A stretch of DNA of 40,243 nt, taken from Candidatus Zixiibacteriota bacterium (GTDB taxonomy: Bacteria > Zixibacteria > MSB-5A5 > WJJR01). The notes under the pieces are model-generated. The model was not told where the DNA came from and made no database searches. It saw only the letters and a list, made by a program, of their open reading frames with translations. The stretch lies in assembly GCA_040752595.1 (NCBI GenBank), contig JBFMGX010000012.1, positions 1 to 40,243 on the forward strand, written 5' to 3'. The stretch's first letter is position 1. Each line of letters begins with the position of its first letter. The position numbers and the translations under genes are program-made. Below, in pieces: positions 1 through 9,330 of the stretch.

Positions 1-2
1 CG

Positions 3-401
3 GTGACGCGCGAAACCTGGGACGACAACAACTTCCTTCCGCAGGATTATGCCGTCAATCCCGTGCGCGCTCTGCGCCTTTGGCGTGAAGCCGCCCGACC
101 GCCGCTGCATGTATGGGTCCGCTATCTGTGCGAGTTCAATTCTCAGGAACTGTGCCCGACGCTGGATTCGCTGACGGTCCCCACGCTGGTCCTCAAACCT
201 GGATTGGAAGGGCTTTGGTACGAGGCCGGGCAGAATTACATGCGCGACACCTATTGCCAGGCCAGTTGGGATGGCTGCGGGACGGACAATCCGATGCTCA
301 CGATCAAGACTATCCCCGACTCGCGTGTGTGCATGTGGTTTGACCAGCCCGTAAAGGTCAATGCCGTAATCGATTCGTTCTTGAAAGGGCAGGGGATGTA
401 A
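3..401 (+). CDS. Alpha/beta hydrolase, C-terminal part (5' end outside window)
   Basis: Only the last ~132 codons are visible; the frame is open to the left edge, so the gene is partial. The strand segment VPTLVLKPG (residues ~59-67 of the visible part) is the typical beta-strand before the acid residue of alpha/beta hydrolases, and the end (FDQPVKVNAVIDSFL) matches the usual final helix. In active members a histidine stands shortly before the D/E-x-P of that helix (pattern GHF..E.P). Here the stretch reads SRVCMWFDQP, with Val109 where the His would be, so this copy may not be a working hydrolase. The visible part cannot show the nucleophile. It ends 14 nt before the start of the downstream glycosylase gene, so the two may be co-transcribed. 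Substrate unknown. Confidence 0.6.
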   Translation: MTRETWDDNNFLPQDYAVNPVRALRLWREAARPPLHVWVRYLCEFNSQELCPTLDSLTVPTLVLKPGLEGLWYEAGQNYMRDTYCQASWDGCGTDNPMLTIKTIPDSRVCMWFDQPVKVNAVIDSFLKGQGM

Positions 402-415
402 GGCGAGATTGCCGT

Positions 416-1306
416 GTGCCCGAACTTCCCGACATCGTCATCTACCTGGAGGCCCTGCGATCCCGCATCCTTGGGAAGCCAGTTGAGCGGATCGACATCC
501 GCAATCCGTTCGTCCTGCGGACCGTCGATCCGCCGATTGCCGCGGCCCAAGGGACACGCGTCATTGAGCTGCGGCGCGTCGGCAAGCGCATCGTCCTTGG
601 GTTGGACCGCGGCCTGTTCCTCGTGATTCATTTGATGATTGCCGGGCGCCTGCACTGGCGCCCGCCCGGGGGCAAACCGGTCGGTGGCAAGTTGACTCAG
701 GCCGCCTTTCACTTTCCCAATGGCGCTCTCTTACTCACCGAGGCCGGAACCAAACGTCGGGCCTCGATCCATGTGATCTCCGGCGAGCACAATCTGAGCG
801 CCTTCGCACGCGGTGGTCTGGAGGTACAAGAGACGACGATGGTGGAGTTCGCCGCACGGCTGCGTTCCGAAAACCGCACGCTGAAACGCGCCCTCACCGA
901 TCCACGTCTGGTCAGCGGCATCGGCAATTCCTATTCCGATGAAATCCTGCATCGTGCCCGTCTGTCGCCGCTGGCGCTCACAGGCAAACTCTCAGATGAT
1001 GAGATCGACCGACTGTTTGCGGCCGCGCGTGATACTCTGGACGAATGGACGGCCCGTCTGCGCGCCGAAGCGGGCGACGGCTTTCCGGAGCACGTGACCG
1101 CCTTTCGCGAGGGCATGGCGGTGCATGGGCGATTCGGCCATCCCTGTCCGGTCTGCGGCGCGCCGGTGCAGCGCATTCGCTACGCCGACAACGAAACCAA
1201 CTACTGCGCCCGTTGCCAGACCGGCGGTCGCCTCCTCGCCGACCGTGCCCTGTCTCGCCTGCTAAAATCCGATTGGCCCAAGTCGGTCGATGATCTGGAT
1301 GCGTGA
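416..1306 (+). CDS. Fpg/Nei-family DNA glycosylase (formamidopyrimidine-DNA glycosylase-like)
   Basis: Base-excision repair enzyme that removes oxidised bases and cuts the abasic site. The GTG start is fixed by the protein beginning MPELPD: Pro2 is the catalytic imine-forming residue and Glu3 its partner. The helix-two-turn-helix segment GIGNSYSDEIL is present, and a C-terminal zinc finger has Cys pairs at 244/247 and 264/267. In classical Fpg and Nei the finger hairpin carries a DNA-contacting Arg; here the hairpin reads YADNETNYC with no Arg at that place. I have the impression that this YADNE-NYCARCQTGGR ending marks a separate Fpg/Nei subfamily, so substrate preference (8-oxoG, FaPy or oxidised pyrimidines) should not be assumed. 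At 296 residues its length is normal. Confidence 0.9.
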   Translation: MPELPDIVIYLEALRSRILGKPVERIDIRNPFVLRTVDPPIAAAQGTRVIELRRVGKRIVLGLDRGLFLVIHLMIAGRLHWRPPGGKPVGGKLTQAAFHFPNGALLLTEAGTKRRASIHVISGEHNLSAFARGGLEVQETTMVEFAARLRSENRTLKRALTDPRLVSGIGNSYSDEILHRARLSPLALTGKLSDDEIDRLFAAARDTLDEWTARLRAEAGDGFPEHVTAFREGMAVHGRFGHPCPVCGAPVQRIRYADNETNYCARCQTGGRLLADRALSRLLKSDWPKSVDDLDA

Positions 1307-1349
1307 CCGGTGCTGCCCTGCTTGGCATGTGCCGGTCAGTCCCGGGTGA

Positions 1350-1412
1350 ACCCTTCGACTCGTTCCGCCGAAGGCGGAACTCGCTCAGGGCAAGCGGAGA
1401 GGCCGGGATTCG
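1350..1412. repeat. 63-bp direct repeat, left copy (contains 18 nt of tRNA-Ser 3' end)
   Basis: Identical by eye to 1747-1809. It begins ACCCTTCGACTCG and ends GGCCGGGATTCG. The last 18 bases (1395-1412) copy the 3' end of the tRNA-Ser gene (1792-1809), but the tRNA sequence does not continue beyond 1412. The internal part CCCTTCG...CTCAGGGCAAGC belongs to a dispersed palindromic repeat type seen again near 25676-25700. Confidence 0.9.
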
Positions 1413-1484
1413 TTTATCCCGAGCGGAGTCGAGGGATTTATCCCGAGCGGAGTCGAGGGATTTATCCCGAGCGGAGTCGAGGGA
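1413..1484. repeat. Three perfect tandem copies of a 24-bp unit
   Basis: Units lie at 1413-1436, 1437-1460 and 1461-1484, each starting TTTATCCCGAGCGG and ending GTCGAGGGA. The array begins directly after the left 63-bp repeat. The third unit forms the last codons and the stop codon (minus strand TAA at 1464-1462) of the GIY-YIG gene. There are no spacers, so this is not a CRISPR array. Confidence 0.95.
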
Positions 1485-1740
1485 AACCCGCAACGAGTTT
1501 CTCCTTCTTCTCTCTGGTCCAGCGCTTCAATTGAGCTTCGCGCCGCCGGGCGCCGTTTTGGTCTGAGTGGATCTCCGAGTACAACAGGACGACCGGTCGT
1601 CGCTGGGCCGTGTACTGGGCACCTTTGTCAGCGTTGTGCTTTCTAATGCGTGCGTCGAGGTCGTCGGTTATGCCGGTATAGATTGACCCGTCGGAGCATC
1701 GGACGAGATAGACAAACCAAGGTCTGTGTGCTGAGGGCAC
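1462..1740 (-). CDS. GIY-YIG domain nuclease, small single-domain type
   Basis: A 92-residue protein consisting of one GIY-YIG nuclease domain (YhbQ/UvrC-N type). Visible signatures are FVYLVRC and YTGIT (the two strands that give the family its name), an Arg/His pair in DARIRKHN, and the metal-binding Glu region in RRREAQLKRW. Stand-alone proteins of this class are common and mostly uncharacterised; some relatives cut branched or damaged DNA. The start is GTG at 1740. The gene sits exactly between two 63-bp direct repeats, and its last residues (FPRLRSG) come from a tandem repeat, so its C-terminus was probably replaced when the repeat array formed. It lies downstream of tRNA-Ser on the same strand. 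Role in this cell unknown. Confidence 0.85.
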   Translation of the reverse strand: MPSAHRPWFVYLVRCSDGSIYTGITDDLDARIRKHNADKGAQYTAQRRPVVLLYSEIHSDQNGARRREAQLKRWTREKKEKLVAGFPRLRSG

Positions 1741-1746
1741 CTATCG

Positions 1747-1809
1747 ACCCTTCGACTCGTTCCGCCGAAGGCGGAACTCGCTCAGGGCAAGCGGAGAGGC
1801 CGGGATTCG
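1747..1809. repeat. 63-bp direct repeat, right copy, overlapping tRNA-Ser 3' end
   Basis: Identical to 1350-1412 with a period of 397 bp. Bases 1792-1809 are the 3' part of the tRNA-Ser gene. A direct repeat that keeps a tRNA 3' end intact and leaves a tRNA fragment at the far side is the usual footprint of integration at a tRNA gene. Confidence 0.9.
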
Positions 1810-1878
1810 AACCCGGGAACGAGTTTCCCCGTTAACTGCTTAGCAGGCAGCTGCCTTCGGCCGCTCGGCCACCTCTCC
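1792..1878 (-). tRNA. tRNA-Ser (anticodon GCU)
   Basis: Folds as a class II tRNA. The acceptor stem pairs GGAGAGG with CCTCTCC. The anticodon stem GCTGC/GCAGT encloses the loop CTGCTAA, which gives anticodon GCT. A long serine-type variable arm follows, and the T-arm is CCGGG-TTCGAAT-CCCGG. The discriminator base is G. CCA is not encoded (CTT follows), so it must be added enzymatically. The 3' end overlaps the right 63-bp direct repeat. Confidence 0.97.
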
Positions 1879-1929
1879 TGAAGTCCCTGACCCGGCAGAC
1901 AGCAGGGCGCCGGTCTACCGAGTCGCGAC

Positions 1930-1959
1930 AACATACGATTCTCACATGCCGGTTGCCAA
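1930..1959 (-). promoter_or_regulatory. Probable sigma-70-type promoter for tRNA-Ser
   Basis: On the minus strand, TTGGCA (1959-1954) is followed after an 18-nt spacer by TATGTT (1935-1930). The predicted transcription start is about 45 nt upstream of the tRNA 5' end at 1878. It lies directly behind the comB stop codon. Confidence 0.5.
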
Positions 1960-1968
1960 CCGATTCCG

Positions 1969-2703
1969 TCAGTCGAGAGCCAGCCGCCCGTCACGTAGCA
2001 CTGGAACAACCGGAACCGAGTCCACCGCCGCGCAGACAGAAAGGTCGCCCCCGAACCCCAGCCCAATGAGGTACTTCCCATGCTCGGATTGCCACAACGG
2101 CATCGCCGGATCGGAACGGAAGCGGTCCCAGAGAATCTGCGCCGTCAGGGCGCCATCATTGACCAGTTCAACGTCCGCATCGAGCTCCCACAACCGGGAA
2201 ATTAGTGCCCCAGCGCCGACCGCGTCCTCCAGGGCGAACTGTCCCAGCTTTCCCGAGCAGACAATCAACGTCGGTAGATTCACTGCCGCGATCTTCTCGG
2301 CCGCCGCCGAGAGATTGACCAACCCGCCGATCAAAACCTCGACACCCGGGGGCGCAGCGGCAATCGCTTGGGAGCCGTTGGTCGAGGAAAAGACCAGGCG
2401 TCGACCGGACACCGTCTCGCGCGTGTATTCCGACGGCGAGTTCCCCAGGTCGAATCCGGGGAGCTTCCGCCCGCCGCGTTCGCCGCACAGCAACGTGTCA
2501 CTGTCCGCCGCATTCGACTTGAAAGTTCGGGCAGTCTCGACATTGGCGACCGGAATGATCTCCTGCGCGCCATTCGACAATGCCGTGCACAGCACGGTGG
2601 AGGCGCGCAGGATGTCGACCACGACACAGCACCCGAGCGCCGGGCCGAACATGGCGATGTCGGCGGCACGCGAACCGGGGGAGAGGGAGACGGCGATGTG
2701 CAC
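1969..2703 (-). CDS. comB: ComB-family 2-phosphosulfolactate phosphatase
   Basis: Matches the ComB family, whose founding member dephosphorylates 2-phosphosulfolactate to sulfolactate in coenzyme M synthesis. Family signatures visible are VVVDILRAST near the N-terminus, GERGGRKLPGFDLGNSPSEY in the middle, and the STNGSQA turn. The reading frame is open further upstream, but that stretch is translated palindromic repeat. I therefore place the start at the GTG at 2703 (VHIAVSL), giving about 244 residues, close to the family length. Many bacteria that do not make coenzyme M carry ComB homologues, and no other CoM gene is visible here, so the true substrate is open. It is the last gene of the minus-strand run uvrA-aconitase-gcvT-comB. 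Confidence 0.85.
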   Translation of the reverse strand: MHIAVSLSPGSRAADIAMFGPALGCCVVVDILRASTVLCTALSNGAQEIIPVANVETARTFKSNAADSDTLLCGERGGRKLPGFDLGNSPSEYTRETVSGRRLVFSSTNGSQAIAAAPPGVEVLIGGLVNLSAAAEKIAAVNLPTLIVCSGKLGQFALEDAVGAGALISRLWELDADVELVNDGALTAQILWDRFRSDPAMPLWQSEHGKYLIGLGFGGDLSVCAAVDSVPVVPVLRDGRLALD

Positions 2704-2713
2704 GTGTTCTCTG

Positions 2714-2780
2714 AGTGCCCCACCCGAAGGGTGGGTTTTCAGTTCCCGGCAAGGCCATCCCACCCTGCGGGTGGGGCACT
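2714..2780. repeat. 67-bp palindromic intergenic element between comB and gcvT
   Basis: The outer ends form a perfect 12-bp inverted repeat (AGTGCCCCACCC at 2714-2725 and GGGTGGGGCACT at 2769-2780). Each end also makes its own hairpin: CCCACCC-GAA-GGGTGGG (2719-2735) and CCCACCC-TGC-GGGTGGG (2759-2775). The layout resembles REP/BIME-type or MITE-like elements rather than a terminator, because no T-run follows. Confidence 0.8.
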
Positions 2781-2791
2781 ACGATTCCTCG

Positions 2792-3904
2792 TCACTTGTG
2801 GCTCGTGTTCTTTACAAATGGCGGCTTTGTCACCGTCGCGGGTGCTCCCTGCTCCCGAATGACAACATCGATCTTCGTGCCCGGCTGCGTGTATTCCGTG
2901 GCGACATACCCGAGGCCGATTCCCTTGTCCAATGACGGCGACTGCGTCCCGGATGTGACGCTCCCCACGCGGGTGCCGTTCACGCGGATTTCGCACCCCG
3001 GACGCGGGATGGCGCGCTCGTCCATGATGAATGCGCTCAATCGACGTTTCGCGCCCTGCTGCTTTATCGCCACCACGTGAGACTTGCCGATGAAGTCATA
3101 CGGCTTGTCGGGCTTGACCACCCATCCCAATCCGGCTTCGATCGGATTGGTCGTGTCGTCGATGTCCTTGCCATAGAGGGCGTATTTCATTTCCAAACGC
3201 AGCGTGTCGCGCGCCCCGAGTCCGACGGGGACGATCCCGTACTCGGTCCCGGCGGCCATCGCCGCCTCCCAGCAACTGACCGCCAGATCGTTGGGCAGGT
3301 AGATTTCGAATCCATCCTCTCCCGTGTACCCGGTGCGTGAGAAGACGATCCGTTTCCCGGCCACAGTTCCCTCGGCGGCATGGTAATAGGCGATCTCATC
3401 GAGATTGTAGTTGACGAGTTGTCGCATCACCGCTTCCGCCTTGGGACCCTGGATGGCGACCAGCGCGGTCTCGTCGGAACGATTCGCCAGTTGCACTCCG
3501 GCCGGGCAGTGCGAGGACAGCCAAGCGAAGTCCTTCTCAATGTTGGCGGCGTTGACCACAAGAAGCGCGCGATCGGGAAGATGGTAGATCAACAGGTCAT
3601 CCACGATCCCGCCCTCCGGGCTCATCATCACCGAGTACTGTGCCTGATAAGTGGCCAGCGAAGAAACATCGTTCGTTGTCATCTTCTCCAGGAACTCCAG
3701 CATTCCCGGGCCGCGGACCTCGAATTCCCCCATGTGTGACAGGTCAAACAACCCGACGGAGGTGCGGACTGCGCGGTGCTCGGGGATAATGCCGGAATAC
3801 TGGATCGGCATGCGGTACCCGGCGAAGGGAACCATGCGCGCCCCGAGCGCGATGTGTTGGGCGGTCAGCGGCGTGTCCTTCACGGGTGCGGATGTGGTTT
3901 CCAT
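2792..3904 (-). CDS. gcvT: Aminomethyltransferase, glycine cleavage system T protein
   Basis: Transfers the methylene group from aminomethyl-lipoyl H-protein to tetrahydrofolate and releases ammonia. The full-length T-protein pattern is visible: VPFAGYRMPIQY and the GLFDLSHMGE block near the N-terminus, TNDVSSL, VVNAANIEKDFAWL, the folate-domain SRTGYTGEDGFEIY, and the C-terminal barrel with VGSVTSGTQSPSLDKGIGLGYV. At 370 residues it is the normal length. The start is ATG 3904, with AGGAG about 12 nt upstream. The H and P proteins are not in this window. It lies 39 nt downstream of the aconitase gene on the same strand; a 67-bp palindromic element separates it from comB. Confidence 0.96.
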   Translation of the reverse strand: METTSAPVKDTPLTAQHIALGARMVPFAGYRMPIQYSGIIPEHRAVRTSVGLFDLSHMGEFEVRGPGMLEFLEKMTTNDVSSLATYQAQYSVMMSPEGGIVDDLLIYHLPDRALLVVNAANIEKDFAWLSSHCPAGVQLANRSDETALVAIQGPKAEAVMRQLVNYNLDEIAYYHAAEGTVAGKRIVFSRTGYTGEDGFEIYLPNDLAVSCWEAAMAAGTEYGIVPVGLGARDTLRLEMKYALYGKDIDDTTNPIEAGLGWVVKPDKPYDFIGKSHVVAIKQQGAKRRLSAFIMDERAIPRPGCEIRVNGTRVGSVTSGTQSPSLDKGIGLGYVATEYTQPGTKIDVVIREQGAPATVTKPPFVKNTSHK

Positions 3905-3943
3905 GCGGCTCTCTCTACTCCTCTTGGTTCCCGATGTATTCTC

Positions 3944-5872
3944 TCAAGCGTGAGCCCGGGTGTAATTCAACAGCCCGCCGGCGGTGAGGACGGCCCGGTT
4001 GAACGGCGTCAGGTCATAGGTCAGTTCGAATATTGTGCCCTTGGTGCGATTGCGCGCCTGCAGATTCTGGCCCGACTTGATGCGCTCGACCACGTCCTCG
4101 ATCTCGATCTGATCGCCGGCCTCGACCTTGTCATAGTCCACGGGATTGACAAAGGTCAGGGGCGGTATACCGAAGTTGACGAGATTGGCATGGTGGATGC
4201 GCGCGAACGACTTCGTAATCACTGCCTTGACGCCCAGATACATCGGCGCCAGCGCGGCATGTTCGCGCGAGGATCCCTGCCCGTAGTTGTCGCCCCCGAT
4301 GATCAGCCCGCCGCCCTTCTCTTTCGCACGCTTGGGAAAGTCGGGATCGACCCGCACAAAGACAAACTCGGAAATCGCCGGGACATTGGAGCGCAGAGGC
4401 AGCACCTTGGCCCCGGCCGGCATGATATGATCGGTCGTGATGTTGTCGCCGACTTTGAGGAGAACCTCGCCGGTGATCCGCGGAGGCAACTGTGTCTGCT
4501 GCGGCAGAGGTTTGATGTTCGGCCCCCGGCGAATTGTGACCGACTTGCGATCGGCAGGCGGCTTAAGGATCAGGGCGTCATCGATCGGGATGGCATCCGG
4601 AAGCGTGATCACCGGCGGTTCCTTGGCGAACGTCCTTGGATCGGTGATCGTGCCGGTCAGGGCGCAGACAGCGCAGACTTGCGGCGACGCAAGATACACC
4701 TTGGCGTCCTTGGTCCCCGAACGGCCCTCGAAGTTGCGGTTGAAACTGCGGATCGACACGGCCCCCGAGGGGGGGGCCTGTCCCATGCCGATGCACGGTC
4801 CGCAGGCCGATTCCAGAATGCGCGACCCGGCCGCGATCATGTCGGTCAGCCCGCCGAGTTGCGACACCGCCGTGAAGACCTGCCGTGAGCCGGGTGTGAC
4901 CGTCAGATTGACGTCGGGATGGACATGCTTCCCCTTCAAGATCGCGGCTGTCACCAGCAGATCATATAATGAAGAGTTGGTGCACGAGCCGACGCACACT
5001 TGATCGACCTTCAATCCGGCCACCTCGCGCACCGGCACGACCTTGTCCGGCGCGTGTGGCTGCGCGATCATCGGCTCCAATGCCGACAAATCGATGGTGA
5101 TCGCCTGGTCATAAGTTGCATCGGGATCGGCCGCCAGCGGTCGGTAGTCCGGCTCGCGCCTTTGCATCGCCAGGTAACGACGCGTGTTCTCATCGGCGGG
5201 GAAGATCGAGGTCGTGGCACCCAGTTCGGCGCCCATGTTGGTGATCGTGGCCCGCTCGGGGACGGTCAGGGATTTGACCCCATCGCCGGCGTACTCAAAG
5301 ATCTTGCCCACGCCGCCTTTGACGGTGAGCTGGCGCAGTATTTCCAGAATGATATCTTTCGCCGCCACCCATGGATTGAGCTTACCCTTCAGATTGACTC
5401 TGACGACTTTCGGCATCGTCAGATTGAAGGGACCTCCCGCCATCGCCACCGCCACATCCAGACCGCCCGCGCCAATCGCCAACATCCCCAGCCCGCCATT
5501 GGTCGGCGTGTGCGAGTCCGATCCCAACAGCGTCTTGCCGGGAGCGCCATACCGCTCCAGGTGTACTTGGTGGCAGATGCCGTTTCCCGGCCGGGAGAAA
5601 TCGATCCCGTAGCGCGCGGCCACCGACTGGAGGTACTGATGATCGTCGGCGTTCTCGAAACCTGCCTGCAACATATTGTGGTCCACGTAGGAGACCGATT
5701 TCTCCGTCTTGACTTCATCGATCCCCATCGCCTCGAACTGCAGGTAGGCCATCGTCCCGGTGGCATCCTGCGTCAGCGTCTGGTCGATGCGGATTGCGAT
5801 CGGCTCTCCGGGCACCAGCTTCCCTTCCAGCAGATGCGATGCGATGATCTTCTGAACCAGGTTTTGTCCCAT
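3944..5872 (-). CDS. Aconitate hydratase, short (Aquifex-type) form
   Basis: TCA-cycle enzyme interconverting citrate and isocitrate with a [4Fe-4S] cluster. Cluster cysteines are visible in VGSCTNSS (~residue 294) and ACGPCIGMG (~356 and 359). The substrate-binding signature GSDSHTPTNGGLGML is present, and the mobile C-terminal domain carries YGQGSSREHAALAP. At about 642 residues it is much shorter than AcnA or AcnB (~850-900) and fits the compact Aquifex/mitochondrial-like type. The frame is open up to a GTG at 5902 and has an ATG at 5884. I chose ATG 5872 because family members begin at MGQ-L and a GGGTGA motif lies just upstream. It sits 65 nt downstream of uvrA. Confidence 0.93.
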   Translation of the reverse strand: MGQNLVQKIIASHLLEGKLVPGEPIAIRIDQTLTQDATGTMAYLQFEAMGIDEVKTEKSVSYVDHNMLQAGFENADDHQYLQSVAARYGIDFSRPGNGICHQVHLERYGAPGKTLLGSDSHTPTNGGLGMLAIGAGGLDVAVAMAGGPFNLTMPKVVRVNLKGKLNPWVAAKDIILEILRQLTVKGGVGKIFEYAGDGVKSLTVPERATITNMGAELGATTSIFPADENTRRYLAMQRREPDYRPLAADPDATYDQAITIDLSALEPMIAQPHAPDKVVPVREVAGLKVDQVCVGSCTNSSLYDLLVTAAILKGKHVHPDVNLTVTPGSRQVFTAVSQLGGLTDMIAAGSRILESACGPCIGMGQAPPSGAVSIRSFNRNFEGRSGTKDAKVYLASPQVCAVCALTGTITDPRTFAKEPPVITLPDAIPIDDALILKPPADRKSVTIRRGPNIKPLPQQTQLPPRITGEVLLKVGDNITTDHIMPAGAKVLPLRSNVPAISEFVFVRVDPDFPKRAKEKGGGLIIGGDNYGQGSSREHAALAPMYLGVKAVITKSFARIHHANLVNFGIPPLTFVNPVDYDKVEAGDQIEIEDVVERIKSGQNLQARNRTKGTIFELTYDLTPFNRAVLTAGGLLNYTRAHA

Positions 5873-5937
5873 CGTTTCACCCATCCTGTCTTGTGCGTCC
5901 ACGCGTCCGCTTGCACGAACGTCTATTGCTGATGCTG

Positions 5938-8832
<2,895 letters not shown>

Positions 8833-8865
8833 TACTCAAAGATCTCCGCAAGCATCTCCCGCATA

Positions 8866-8884
8866 GACACGAACGGTTTGTGTC
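8866..8884 (-). promoter_or_regulatory. 19-bp inverted repeat upstream of uvrA, candidate operator
   Basis: GACACGAACGGTTTGTGTC is an inverted repeat with eight of nine pairs matching around a single central base. Its near edge is 34 nt upstream of the uvrA start. The AAC-G-GTT core recalls the GAAC/GTTC half-sites of some LexA boxes, and uvrA is often in the SOS regulon. Binding by LexA is inference only. Confidence 0.35.
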
Positions 8885-9218
8885 GGCTCCTCCCTAGGTT
8901 CGGAACCACTCGTAAGCGCCCGCAAGGGGTGTTTTGTCGAGCCAGAGATCATCATGCAGGGGTCGCCGTCTTATCATCCCAAACAGGTCAAGTTAGTCTA
9001 ACACTACCACGCGAGCAATCGTTTCCGTGCACAGAAACGCCGGAGCGCGGGAATACTGACGCACGCCGGCGGTAGAAGACGTGGCGATGGGTATCGAGGC
9101 GCAGGTGGGATGATCGATCGAGCAGATCAGGCGCAATCAGTATCGTCGGGCAACGGGCCGGTTGCCTGGATGGGTGTCAGATGTTGCCATAAGTCACAGC
9201 GCTGAGGGCAGAAAGCGT

Positions 9219-9248
9219 TTGACCGTGTCACGGGAGGGTTTTTAGATT
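9219..9248 (+). promoter_or_regulatory. Candidate promoter for the FadL-like gene
   Basis: TTGACC (9219-9224), an 18-nt spacer and TAGATT (9243-9248). The implied transcription start near 9255 lies downstream of the far TTG codon at 9247, which supports the later start at 9331. Confidence 0.4.
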
Positions 9249-9330
9249 GCGGTTTGTCTTTTCGGCGGCGACTCGACCGGATTTGTCCGGGCGCCGGCCG
9301 CGCAGACAACCCTTAACGCGGAGTGGAGCA

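Larger units (their letters stand above)
8833..9330. other. Divergent intergenic region between uvrA and the FadL-like gene
   Basis: About 500 nt between genes reading away from each other. It holds the 19-bp inverted repeat at 8866-8884, a small perfect repeat GTTAG-T-CTAAC at 8992-9002, and a candidate promoter at 9219-9248. I see no convincing gene or RNA in the rest. Confidence 0.6.

Noticed and set aside
1413-1484. Possible CRISPR array
   Set aside because: The three 24-bp copies are directly adjacent with no spacers, and no cas gene is present.
1946-2935. 330-codon plus-strand frame opposite comB
   Set aside because: It covers the comB gene and the palindromic repeat; the peptide is Ser/Arg/Pro-rich without domains, while comB on the other strand is clearly conserved.
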